Under the pieces are notes generated by a model, which worked only from the letters and a program-made list of their open reading frames with translations, did no database searches and had not been told where the DNA came from. Made by a program: the position numbers and the translations under genes. From an uncultured Chlorobiaceae bacterium (GTDB lineage Bacteria > Bacteroidota > Chlorobiia > Chlorobiales > Chlorobiaceae): a DNA stretch of 43,494 nucleotides. The stretch is from NCBI GenBank assembly GCA_903824295.1, contig CAIJWE010000096.1, forward strand, positions 1 through 43,494, read 5' to 3'. This document shows, one piece after another, positions 7,753 to 16,042 of this stretch (the first letter of the stretch is position 1; each line of letters begins with the position of its first letter).

Positions 7753-8703
7753 TCACAATGTATTGCGAATAATGTTGTCAATAAACTCTCTGAACGGCTG
7801 AATTGATGGGGCTTTAAGAAGTAACGGTTGTTCAGCATAAGGCCTCAATTGTTTCTCGGAATGGAGCAGCTCATGGAGGATGCCAGCATTTCTCCAATCG
7901 GTCTGTTCAAGATTAATAAAAGCGTCAGGGTTAAAATCTACTGATACATTTCTGTCCGTCCAGGTTATCGGCAAGGTATCGCCAAGAAAAGCTTCCGGAA
8001 TTTTTTCAGTGTAATAGCCTGGATATAACTTGTTCTCTGGACACAGATTAAAGGCGTAGTTCTGTAGAATCGTGATCTTATCAAATCCGCTGTCGCTGTG
8101 GGAGCTGATATTTTTGTCAAAGTATTTTCCATATCCATCTACCGGAACAACGTTGTCGATTGCCTTATAAAAGCTTTTTCTTGGTCCATCCAGGTGAGAT
8201 GCAAACAGTGCGGCTTTTCGCGGCTTTGAAAAAAAATTATTTCCAAGAGGTTGCAGCATCCTGCTTATGCTTAAAAGCTTTCCGAATCGTTTGTTTGTAT
8301 TTCCCATCAAGCCTTCATGTGACCAGTCAACCAGTTCCATCCAGTAGGGCAGTCGATAATGCCGATCATTTTCTTCGGAAAAGTCAAAAGATATGGAATA
8401 GTCTGTTTTAACACAGTCATGACGCAGGTTTTCACAGGTGTGAAAGAGTGTTACAGGTCGATAGTGCCCATTATTGAGCATCTTGTTTATCAATGCGTGA
8501 ACTTGATTAGGAAGAAGAAGATGCCCGCCTTTCTTTAAAATCAACTTCAGCGCACTCATGGGCTTTCCGATGATCAATAAATCACATTTATAGGGATCTA
8601 CCCATATAATCCTGTATCCCAAACTGGATAGTACTATCGGCAATAATGATTCTTCTTTGTAGGTAGAATACTGGCCTATTGCTGATAGTTTCAATTGTTT
8701 CAT
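7753..8703 (-). CDS. GT10 alpha-fucosyltransferase-like protein
   Basis: A 316-residue GT-B enzyme of family GT10, whose members transfer fucose (or a related sugar) from GDP-fucose onto N-acetylglucosamine or glucose units of surface glycans. The diagnostic block is clear: FNLCPENKLYPGYYTEKI followed by PEAFLGDTLPITW, about residues 218-248. KAALFASHLDGPRKSFYKAI further upstream fits the acceptor-side boundary. The open frame continues to 8835, but that would overlap the upstream gene by 101 bp, so the ATG at 8703 is chosen; the product then begins MKQLKLSAIGQYS. The N-terminal domain is short for the family. No GDP-fucose synthesis genes are in the window. Fucosylated O-antigen is a reasonable guess but not shown. 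Confidence 0.85.
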   Translation of the reverse strand: MKQLKLSAIGQYSTYKEESLLPIVLSSLGYRIIWVDPYKCDLLIIGKPMSALKLILKKGGHLLLPNQVHALINKMLNNGHYRPVTLFHTCENLRHDCVKTDYSISFDFSEENDRHYRLPYWMELVDWSHEGLMGNTNKRFGKLLSISRMLQPLGNNFFSKPRKAALFASHLDGPRKSFYKAIDNVVPVDGYGKYFDKNISSHSDSGFDKITILQNYAFNLCPENKLYPGYYTEKIPEAFLGDTLPITWTDRNVSVDFNPDAFINLEQTDWRNAGILHELLHSEKQLRPYAEQPLLLKAPSIQPFREFIDNIIRNTL

Positions 8704-8734
8704 AAATAGTTTGTAAGAGCTTTCAATGTAACAG

Positions 8735-9694
8735 TTACTCGCTGATCGTAAATCCATCCACCAGGGCAATCCACTCTCCTGTTGTTGTCTGATGAGGATC
8801 GACGGTATGCATGCCTGAACGGTTCCACCACTCATTTCCTGGTTCTACAACAGGGTGCTCTGCTGCGGGTTCTTCGCTATAGCTCACTTCACTGAGTTCA
8901 GTAATACGGAATGCCCAGACTCTGGTACCATAGTTTGGTGTTTCATCCTGCGAGTAGCGGTAGATACTCTCTTCATGGATGGTGACCCGGCCTCCTGGTC
9001 GTGCAAAGCGGGGAGTTCCTGCGGCAACCGGACTTTTAGGGTGCTCTTTCCATGTTCCGTTGAGCCTCTCAGAGGTAAAGAGATGGAGGCTTTTATCCTT
9101 GCCGCAGTAACTGAACAGATACCATCGGTTACGATAGCAGAAAATTGAGGGGTCGGCAAGCGCCGCATAACGGCCATGACCTTTGACCAGTGTGGAGACG
9201 TGCTGCCACTCGTCGGGAAAGTGTTTTGCCTGATAGAGTTGTATCCCGCCGGAGCCAGCGCATTCGGGAATCATGTAGCAGAGGCCTTCGTGAAAAAAGA
9301 GATAGGGGTAGGAGAGGTGAAAACGCTCTCTGAGAATAATCTTTCGGTACTCCCACTGCACGCAGTCACTGCTGAAGGCATAGCCGATTTCGCCGGTATC
9401 TCTTTTGTCATTCAGTACTTCAAAGAAGAGATAATAGCCATTGTTCTGCTCTGCCATAAATGGATCGGCAACAAAACGGGCTTTTATGTCTGTGACATCT
9501 TTTGCCGTGAGTATCGGATTCGTGATGCAAGACGGGGGAAAGAGCTCTATCGGTGAAGGGCCTTTATAGATGCCGATGACCCAGGTTTCGCGGCTCCGGC
9601 GCACGAGCTTTTTATTGCGGTGTACTTTGTAGCGACGACTGAACAGCACAACACCGGCAATAAAAAGGATCAGCAGAAAGAGAGTCATAAACAT
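8735..9694 (-). CDS. Membrane-anchored beta-propeller protein, GIPC glucosamine transferase N-domain-like
   Basis: A 319-residue protein with one N-terminal membrane segment (MFMTLFLLILFIAGVVLF) followed by a basic patch and then a domain rich in repeated aromatic strands. The motifs FVADPFMAEQNNGYYLFFE, HLSYPYLFFHEGLCYMIPE and LADPSIFCYRNRWYLFSY match the five-bladed, GH43-like domain that forms the N-terminal part of plant glucosamine inositolphosphorylceramide transferase. Bacterial stand-alone copies often sit in polysaccharide clusters; their activity is not established. It could bind or process a glycan. It lies between the fucosyltransferase and the flippase-like ABC exporter, 15 bp downstream of the exporter stop, so co-expression is likely. 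No clear ribosome-binding site precedes the ATG at 9694, and the ATG at 9688 is an alternative. Confidence 0.6.
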   Translation of the reverse strand: MFMTLFLLILFIAGVVLFSRRYKVHRNKKLVRRSRETWVIGIYKGPSPIELFPPSCITNPILTAKDVTDIKARFVADPFMAEQNNGYYLFFEVLNDKRDTGEIGYAFSSDCVQWEYRKIILRERFHLSYPYLFFHEGLCYMIPECAGSGGIQLYQAKHFPDEWQHVSTLVKGHGRYAALADPSIFCYRNRWYLFSYCGKDKSLHLFTSERLNGTWKEHPKSPVAAGTPRFARPGGRVTIHEESIYRYSQDETPNYGTRVWAFRITELSEVSYSEEPAAEHPVVEPGNEWWNRSGMHTVDPHQTTTGEWIALVDGFTISE

Positions 9695-9709
9695 AAGGTT
9701 ATGCCGAAG

Positions 9710-11665
9710 TCAGGTCATTACGTTGCTATCCATCTGGGCTGGTTTAACGGCAAACTGAATGTCGTAGAGCATTTTGTAGACACCATTTTTTGCAATAAGC
9801 TCATGATGGTTGCCTGTTTCCATAACGCGGCCCCTCTCCATGACTATAATTTTATCGGCGTTTTTGATGGTCGAGAGCCGGTGCGCTACCACTATGGCTG
9901 TTCTGTTCTCCATTGCATGGTCAATAGCCTGTTGTACCACTTTTTCGGATTCGTTGTCGAGTGCGCTGGTCGCTTCGTCGAATATCAGCAGTTCAGGGTT
10001 TTTAACCATGGCCCGGGCAATGGCGATACGTTGCCGCTGGCCTCCTGAAAGCTGGAGCCCGCGGTCTCCGATAAGTGTTTGGTACTGTTGCGGTTTTTCC
10101 TCAATAAACTGGTGTGCATTGGCCAGTTTTGCTGCCTGTTCAATGCGTGTATGGTCGATTTTATCATGGACACCGTAGGCAATATTCTGCTCAATGCTGT
10201 CGTTGAAGAGGATAACTTCCTGACTCACAATGCCAATCATCTGGCGGAGTTGTTTGTAGTCAAATTGACGGATATCCACACCGTCAATGGTGATGCGACC
10301 TGCATCGACATCATAAAAGCGGAGCAGAAGGTCAACGACGGTTGATTTGCCTGAACCTGATTGGCCAATAAGCGCAATCATTTCGCCTTTTTTTATTTCA
10401 AAAGAGACGTGGTCGAGCACATTTGGCGCGTCAGGATCTTTGTTATACCTGAAGCAGACATCCTCGAAGGTGATGGTATTGGAAAAACTGTTTATGGGCA
10501 TGTGGCCGTTGGTCACATCGGATTTTGCGTCAAGCACGGCGAAGAGCCGTTCAACAGAGATCATGCCCACCTGTATTGATATATTCGCGTCACTGATCAT
10601 TTTGATCGGGCCCATTGCGGAAAAGAGGGCAAAGGCAAAGACAAGCAGTTCATTGGCCGTCATCGCACCCTTGAAGACCTGGATGCCTCCAAACCAGAGC
10701 ACCATGGCAATGGCTGCAATCAGCAGGGTTTCGTTCAGCGGGCTTATAATGTTGCGGAGTCTCGCAATCTTGATGCCAAGTTTTCTGAAATCATTGGTAA
10801 ACGACATGAATCTTGCCAATTCAATATGTTCAAAGGCGGTCGACTTGATAACCTTGATGCCGTTGAATTTTTCCTGCAGCACGGAGTTCATGTCACCTAA
10901 GCTGGTTTGCAAATTCTGGGCATGGCCTTTGATGTTTCTGCCAAGAAAGCGGATAGCAACAAAAATCAGCAGCGAGGTGACGGTTGCAAAGAGGGTCAAT
11001 TGCCAACTGAGGGCGAGCAGCACGCCGATATAGACAATGATTGAAAAGGGGTTCTGCAAAAAATTTATAAACGTTGAACTGATGCTGTTGTTGACATTCT
11101 CCACGTCACCGCTGACGTAGTTCATCAGATTGCCAACCCGGTTTTTGTTGAAATAATCGAGATGCATCTCAATGATGCTGTGAAAGACGTCGTCGCGGAG
11201 TTTTTTGGCTGTTTTTGTCTGTATCCGAAAAATGAACTGTCCGTTCAGGTAGATAAAGATATTTTTCAGGGAAAATGCAAGTATCAGAAAGATGCAGATT
11301 TTCAGCAGTGTCAGCTCTTTTGTGGGGGCGTTGAACAATTGCTGGAATTCAATGAGTGCCCAGTTTTTTACCTCTACAGCACTGGATAGTTGTTTTTGAG
11401 TCTTGGCAGAATTTGGGATAGGCGTTGCCACATTGGTACCACTCCCTTGCAGTGCATTCTGATCAACTGTTTTGAACGGTGGTATGCCGGAAGCTGGCTG
11501 AACTCTGCTTTCTGTTGAAAAAACAGCATTCAGCAGTGGCAGTATGGAGTAGATTGATACGACACTGAACATGGAGGTCAAGATGCTGAACAGCACCACC
11601 AGAACAATATTCCCTTTCGAGGGGGCCATATACTGCAGCATTCTTAACAATATCCCAGACTTCAT
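9710..11665 (-). CDS. MsbA-like ABC exporter (fused permease and ATPase)
   Basis: A 651-residue half-transporter with an N-terminal six-helix ABC exporter domain and a C-terminal ATPase. It shows Walker A GQSGSGKS (about 436), signature LSGGQRQR (about 538), Walker B LLIFDEATSALD (about 559) and the H-loop AHRLST (about 593). As a homodimer in the inner membrane it should flip a lipid-linked substrate such as lipid A-core or an undecaprenyl-linked glycan. An unusually long segment of about 75 residues rich in Ser, Thr, Gln and Pro follows the first membrane helix, so a large periplasmic loop is predicted. The open frame begins with TTG at 11704, but the ATG at 11665 has a better ribosome-binding site (AGGTTACCT) and is preferred. 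It is surrounded by glycosyltransferases, which supports a glycolipid substrate. Confidence 0.88.
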   Translation of the reverse strand: MKSGILLRMLQYMAPSKGNIVLVVLFSILTSMFSVVSIYSILPLLNAVFSTESRVQPASGIPPFKTVDQNALQGSGTNVATPIPNSAKTQKQLSSAVEVKNWALIEFQQLFNAPTKELTLLKICIFLILAFSLKNIFIYLNGQFIFRIQTKTAKKLRDDVFHSIIEMHLDYFNKNRVGNLMNYVSGDVENVNNSISSTFINFLQNPFSIIVYIGVLLALSWQLTLFATVTSLLIFVAIRFLGRNIKGHAQNLQTSLGDMNSVLQEKFNGIKVIKSTAFEHIELARFMSFTNDFRKLGIKIARLRNIISPLNETLLIAAIAMVLWFGGIQVFKGAMTANELLVFAFALFSAMGPIKMISDANISIQVGMISVERLFAVLDAKSDVTNGHMPINSFSNTITFEDVCFRYNKDPDAPNVLDHVSFEIKKGEMIALIGQSGSGKSTVVDLLLRFYDVDAGRITIDGVDIRQFDYKQLRQMIGIVSQEVILFNDSIEQNIAYGVHDKIDHTRIEQAAKLANAHQFIEEKPQQYQTLIGDRGLQLSGGQRQRIAIARAMVKNPELLIFDEATSALDNESEKVVQQAIDHAMENRTAIVVAHRLSTIKNADKIIVMERGRVMETGNHHELIAKNGVYKMLYDIQFAVKPAQMDSNVMT

Positions 11666-11733
11666 AGGTAACCTGATCCTGTTTCGTTTATCATAAAACG
11701 CCAATATAAAGTTAATAATCCGAATAATCAGTT

Positions 11734-12828
11734 TTATTGGGCTTGCCGCTTTTCCTTGTCATGATCGGTGCCGGTGTTGCTCTGTGGCAGGGTGTTGAGC
11801 ATTTGGCGGAGTGCTATCGAGACGGTTGCGCACTCAATAGCCATGACGTCGGCTGTTGGTGATACGATCACTTTCTGCAGGGTGCTCAATGGGGCGAATT
11901 GTGTCCGGTCGGCAAAACGTTCGCGATAGAGGGCGATGAGCGGGGTGTCGGAACATGATGCAATATGGACCAGTGAAGTGTCGGGGGTAATGAGGATCTT
12001 GAGTTCTTTAACGATTTCACCGACTTCATAGAGGTTACGGGTTGGGGGTGATGGCAGAACGTTCCGGTGCGGTTGTTCAAGTGCTTTTTTTTCTTCGATA
12101 TCTTGCGGTGCTGAAAAGATGATAAACGTTTCGTCAGGAAAAGTCCGGATCAGTTCAGACCATTGTTGAGGGGTGCGTCGTCCTCCACTGTGGCCGGCAC
12201 TGATGTTAATGCCGAGGTACGTGTATCTCGGTATAGTGCGCAGAAATTCAGTGATATCAGCCGAAACAGGCATCTCTGGCAAGTATGGTTTACAGGGTTG
12301 CAAGACGTTTGAACCCAGAGCGCCGAGGAGCGAGAGGTTTTTTGCTGATTCATGTGTGCCGGGGGCAGGCTCAATAAGGTGGTCGTAGAGCCCTTCGTGA
12401 TAAGGGCTGAAGTGTCCTATTTTGCGACGTGCGCGGATGAGCGTTGTCTGGATGAGAAAATGGATTGAGGGGTGCTCTTTAGGATTAAAAAGCAGGTCAA
12501 ATTGTTGGGGAAGGAGCTCTGTGCAGTACCGTTTCATGTTTCTTTTGGCATGGTATACGGCGGTAACATTGGTGTCGGCACTGAAAAAATCGAAGATAAT
12601 CTGACTGAACGCGATGATGAAGATGGAAAGATTTGGATACTCTTTTTTGAGTGTGCCGATAAGCGGTGTGAGCATAATGCAGTCTCCATAGCATTCTCGG
12701 GCGAGAATCACGATACTTTCTGCCGATTCGAGAGTAAGGGGTTGCGATTTTCGCTTTTTCGTGACAAACTGCAGTGTTTTTGCAAAGCGCTGGCGGAATA
12801 TCCAGTTATCTTTTTTTTTGTGTTTCAT
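11734..12828 (-). CDS. GT9 family (heptosyltransferase-like) glycosyltransferase
   Basis: A 364-residue GT-B protein of the heptosyltransferase family, likely involved in LPS core or similar glycan assembly. The N-terminal domain starts with a basic lead and SIVILARECYGDCIMLTPL (about 44-62), where the usual G-D pair is kept. The C-terminal domain has GINISAGHSGGRRTPQQW and LKILITPDTSLVHIASCSD, the donor-site motif. The ATG at 12828 overlaps the stop of the upstream GT4 gene as ATGA and is preceded by GGAG, so the two genes are translationally coupled. It is more diverged from textbook WaaC/WaaF than the GT9 protein at 1230-2393; the donor sugar is unknown. Confidence 0.87.
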   Translation of the reverse strand: MKHKKKDNWIFRQRFAKTLQFVTKKRKSQPLTLESAESIVILARECYGDCIMLTPLIGTLKKEYPNLSIFIIAFSQIIFDFFSADTNVTAVYHAKRNMKRYCTELLPQQFDLLFNPKEHPSIHFLIQTTLIRARRKIGHFSPYHEGLYDHLIEPAPGTHESAKNLSLLGALGSNVLQPCKPYLPEMPVSADITEFLRTIPRYTYLGINISAGHSGGRRTPQQWSELIRTFPDETFIIFSAPQDIEEKKALEQPHRNVLPSPPTRNLYEVGEIVKELKILITPDTSLVHIASCSDTPLIALYRERFADRTQFAPLSTLQKVIVSPTADVMAIECATVSIALRQMLNTLPQSNTGTDHDKEKRQAQ

Positions 12829-13922
12829 GACTCCGGGGTGAGTGTTTTGTGCTTCTGTAATGCTGCAAGTAACAATTCATACCGGGTAACAACCCGGTGG
12901 AGCGCAAATTTTTCTTCAACAATTGCTCTCGCCTCTTTTCCGGCTTGCTGATAATCAGACTCTAACAGCCTGATGACACCTTCGGCCAGTTCATGAATGT
13001 TGTCGGGCTCTACAATCGAGCCGGATCTATTGTTCTCGATGATGTCTACCAGTCCACACCCTCTCGTTACAACAACCGGTACACCTGAGGCCATCGACTC
13101 CAGCGCGCTCATAGACATGCCTTCCTCGGGTGAAGGCACGATTGTGATATCAACTCCGGCAAGTATTTCAGGAATATCTTTTCTGAATCCCATAAATGTC
13201 ACACTGCTTGACACATTGAGTTTTTTCGTTAACTCCTTGAGTTTTGTTTCAATTGAGCCTGTTCCAACGATCATAAAGTGAATCGATGCAATTTTTTTTG
13301 TTATTTCTGCAATTGCATGGATAAAACACTCAAGCCCTTTATTTTCGTCCAGGCGGCTGATGACGGCTGCAACAGAGTGACGAGAGGTAACGTCAATATT
13401 TTCCGGTATTTTTAGCTTGAACCGGTTCAGTTCTATTCCGTCATAAATAACCGTGATTTTTTTTGCTGGAAGGGAATAATCTTCGATGAGCTCCCGTTTG
13501 ATTTTATCTGAAATGGCAATAATGTGGTCAACAAGTGTATGGTAAAGAACTCTGTTGATTTGTTTTTTTACACCGTTTTTCCGGTACGGAACGTTGCGTG
13601 TCAGAATCACGGTTCTTTTTGTCACTCTGGCCGCCAATGATGAGACCCAATAAAATTTGGGGGAGCAGATATCGATAACCTCGATGTTGTTTTCCTTGAT
13701 AAGCCGTATGATTTGAGGGACGATAAAGAGGTTTATGTCAGATTTGGGATTGAGCGTATAGACCGGGATGTTCTCTTCCGCGATACGGCTTGCAAGGCCG
13801 CTTTCAGGCAAACAGCATACCGTGACGCAATGACCCCGTTTTTTTAGCTCTTTACTGTATAAAAGTATTCTGTTTGCTCCACCCGACCAGTGTGGTGTTG
13901 CATCAAAAATCATGATATTCAT
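12825..13922 (-). CDS. GT4 family glycosyltransferase
   Basis: A 365-residue retaining GT-B glycosyltransferase. The N-terminal acceptor domain starts IFDATPHWSGGANRILLYSK, with the glycine-rich loop of GT4 enzymes. The C-terminal half holds AVISRLDENKGLECFIHA and then IVPSPEEGMSMSALESMASG with VVVTRGCGLVDIIE, the E-x7-E donor-binding region. It probably adds a hexose to the LPS or an undecaprenyl-linked glycan. It is the first gene of the minus-strand cluster. In the 196-bp divergent gap upstream, a TATAAT-like box lies on the minus strand (13936-13941) with only a weak -35, so the operon promoter may be there. ATG codons at 13922 and 13913 are both possible starts. Confidence 0.9.
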   Translation of the reverse strand: MNIMIFDATPHWSGGANRILLYSKELKKRGHCVTVCCLPESGLASRIAEENIPVYTLNPKSDINLFIVPQIIRLIKENNIEVIDICSPKFYWVSSLAARVTKRTVILTRNVPYRKNGVKKQINRVLYHTLVDHIIAISDKIKRELIEDYSLPAKKITVIYDGIELNRFKLKIPENIDVTSRHSVAAVISRLDENKGLECFIHAIAEITKKIASIHFMIVGTGSIETKLKELTKKLNVSSSVTFMGFRKDIPEILAGVDITIVPSPEEGMSMSALESMASGVPVVVTRGCGLVDIIENNRSGSIVEPDNIHELAEGVIRLLESDYQQAGKEARAIVEEKFALHRVVTRYELLLAALQKHKTLTPES

Positions 13923-14085
13923 CCGTAACTTATTTATTATATAGGTTATATGGATGTTGAAGCCAGTTGGTGCCCAGTGGATGACAAACAGCGGTTCCGG
14001 TATTCGCTTGTTTTTCCCCTCTCCAATAGCTATCTGTTGATAAGGACAGAATGGGCGGAGGGTTCAAGTGTGACAAGGTATCAAA

Positions 14086-14113
14086 TTCTCAAAGATTCAT
14101 TGTAACGTATAAT
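14086..14113 (+). promoter_or_regulatory. Candidate promoter of the CPBP protease gene
   Basis: A perfect TATAAT (14108-14113) has TTCTCA (14086-14091) 16 bp upstream. The ATG at 14119 begins only 5 bp after the -10 box and no ribosome-binding site is visible, so a transcript from here would be leaderless or nearly so. Confidence 0.4.
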
Positions 14114-14118
14114 TTTCA

Positions 14119-15060
14119 ATGCAGAAGTTTTTTTCTCCCGATCAGTTTGCCCTGCGGCGCCCCTCTTTTTTTGCCAATACCTCCTTTTTGATTGCAGTCA
14201 TGCTGCTCTATTCGCTTGCCGGTGCGCTGCTTCTTTCTTTTGTCAGCGGTGGCAGCGAGTCGACTTTTTTTTTGTCACCTATTGCGGAACCTCAGCTTTT
14301 TTCCATTCGACTGATTCAGTCCGTCGTGCAGATTCTTCTGCTTGCCGTGCCCGTTTTTTTGCTTGCGGCCTGGCATACGGGTCAAAAAAATCCATTTGCA
14401 CCACAGAGTCTTGCTTTTTTAGGGATAGGAAAACCGATCGGTTTTGGCATGGCGCTCCTGGCGGTTGGAGGTATTTTTCTGCTTCAGCCGTTGCTCCATA
14501 CCATTACCGCACTTCAGGATTGCTATCTTTGGCCCTCTCTTGGCCCTTACGGAGCAGAAGTGGTTCAAAAGCGTGATGTGATGGAGTCGTTTATCAAAGA
14601 ACTTGCGCAGGTGCGCTCAGGGCCTGAATTTCTTTTGGTTGCTTTTGTTTTTGCGCTCACTCCGGCACTGTGTGAGGAGCTCTTTTTCAGGGGCTATATC
14701 CAGCAGAATTACACCCGTTCGCTCTCCTCTGGCTACGCAGTGCTGCTGACTGGCCTTATTTTTGCGTTCTTTCATTTGAGTTCGGCAAATCTATTTCCAC
14801 TTGCTTTGCTTGGGTGGTATATTGGCTATATTTATTCGGTGACTGGCAATCTGGCGATTCCTGTTGTTGTTCATTTTGCGAACAACTTGGCGGCGTTGCT
14901 TCTTCTTTTTTTTACAGAAGGAAGAAAGCTGGAGGGAGCCGTTGAGTCAAGGGCTCTGCTTGGTTCGCCGTGGTGGTGGCTTGTTGTTTCCGGAAGTCTC
15001 TTGTTGTTTGTAGTGGTTCTTCGGCGTCTTGTTGATGCACAGCGGAGAAGGTTTTTATGA
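14119..15060 (+). CDS. CPBP family intramembrane glutamic protease (CAAX protease/Abi)
   Basis: A 313-residue polytopic membrane protein with about seven or eight hydrophobic segments. It carries the three motifs of the CPBP (Rce1-like) family: CEELFFRGYIQ (E-E-x-x-x-R), FAFFHLSSANLFPLALLGW (F-x-x-x-H) and IPVVVHFANN (H-x-x-x-N). These place a glutamate/histidine active site inside the bilayer. Bacterial members cleave membrane-bound peptides or act in immunity and protein maturation; the substrate here is unknown. It is followed 25 bp downstream by cdsA and may be co-transcribed with it. Its ATG has no visible ribosome-binding site. Confidence 0.9.
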   Translation: MQKFFSPDQFALRRPSFFANTSFLIAVMLLYSLAGALLLSFVSGGSESTFFLSPIAEPQLFSIRLIQSVVQILLLAVPVFLLAAWHTGQKNPFAPQSLAFLGIGKPIGFGMALLAVGGIFLLQPLLHTITALQDCYLWPSLGPYGAEVVQKRDVMESFIKELAQVRSGPEFLLVAFVFALTPALCEELFFRGYIQQNYTRSLSSGYAVLLTGLIFAFFHLSSANLFPLALLGWYIGYIYSVTGNLAIPVVVHFANNLAALLLLFFTEGRKLEGAVESRALLGSPWWWLVVSGSLLLFVVVLRRLVDAQRRRFL

Positions 15061-15094
15061 AGGCTGATCAGTTGATGAAGAGAGGATGGGATGT

Positions 15095-15916
15095 ATGGGT
15101 AAACTTTTGAGCAATAATTTATTACAGCGAGTTCTTGTGGCTCTTGTTGGCATTCCTTTGCTGCTGTGGCTCATCGATATTGGTGGTGTGGGGTTCTTTT
15201 TATTTTTTTCGCTTTTAGCGCTTCTGGCTGTTTTTGAGTTTCATCGCCTTGCGCGCCACAAGGCCACACCTCCGGCTCTCTGGATTGTGCTGTCGGTAAC
15301 GGCGCTTTTTCAGGTAAACTTTTATCTGCATTTGGCGGAGGTGTGGGAGTTGTTGCTTGCCGTTGTGCTCGCACTTCTGGTGATGGAGCTTTTTTTGAAA
15401 GAGGGTTCTCCGCTGCTTAATTTGGGAGCAATCTTGCCTGGTTTGCTCTATGTCAATCTCTCTTTCGGCTCCCTGTTGCGACTTCGTTTTTTTGAGGGTG
15501 GCAATGAGGGAGAAATGATGGTTTTTCTCATGTTTTTCTGTGTCTGGGCCGCCGATATTTTTGCCTACTTTGGCGGCAGTACCCTGGGAGGAAGGTTTAT
15601 TCACCGCAAACTGTTCGAGCGTTTGAGTCCTCACAAAACATGGGAGGGGTTTCTGTCCGGGCTCTCAGGAAGCGTTGCGGCATCAATGATCTACAGCGGT
15701 TTTGTGCCGGAGTTGTCGTTGACCAAAGCGCTGTTGACCGGGCTCTTGATAGGGCTGGCAAGTCCGGCTGGCGACCTTATTGAGTCGATGTTCAAACGGG
15801 ATGCCGGTGTCAAAGACTCTTCGCATTTGATTCCGGGTCACGGCGGAGTGCTTGACCGCTTTGATACCATCATGTTCGTGTCGCCATTTATCTATTTTAT
15901 TACCGTCCACCTGTGA
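15095..15916 (+). CDS. cdsA: Phosphatidate cytidylyltransferase
   Basis: CdsA makes CDP-diacylglycerol from phosphatidic acid and CTP in the inner membrane, the entry to phospholipid synthesis. The 273-residue protein has about seven hydrophobic segments and the C-terminal CDP-alcohol signature LASPAGDLIESMFKRDAGVK, continuing to HLIPGHGGVLDRFDT, which includes the metal-binding acidic residues. RLSPHKTWEGFLSG just upstream is also typical. The frame could start at ATG 15086, but AGAGG at 15081-15085 abuts that codon and lies 9 bp before the ATG at 15095, which is therefore preferred. Length is usual for the family. Confidence 0.95.
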   Translation: MGKLLSNNLLQRVLVALVGIPLLLWLIDIGGVGFFLFFSLLALLAVFEFHRLARHKATPPALWIVLSVTALFQVNFYLHLAEVWELLLAVVLALLVMELFLKEGSPLLNLGAILPGLLYVNLSFGSLLRLRFFEGGNEGEMMVFLMFFCVWAADIFAYFGGSTLGGRFIHRKLFERLSPHKTWEGFLSGLSGSVAASMIYSGFVPELSLTKALLTGLLIGLASPAGDLIESMFKRDAGVKDSSHLIPGHGGVLDRFDTIMFVSPFIYFITVHL

Positions 15917-16042
15917 GCCTGCAAAAGGAGGCGCTGCTGCGGGCGGCAGAGATCGGAAATGTTTTTTTATATTAATAGTCAGTTTTGTGCCGAGAGAGCA
16001 CCTTTCAACAGGCAGACGTATTAACCGCACGAGGTTCTCATC

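Noticed and set aside
8704-8835. N-terminal extension of the GT10 protein back to 8835
   Set aside because: It would overlap the upstream gene by about 100 bp, and the extension has no fold-like content; the ATG at 8703 fits the family better.
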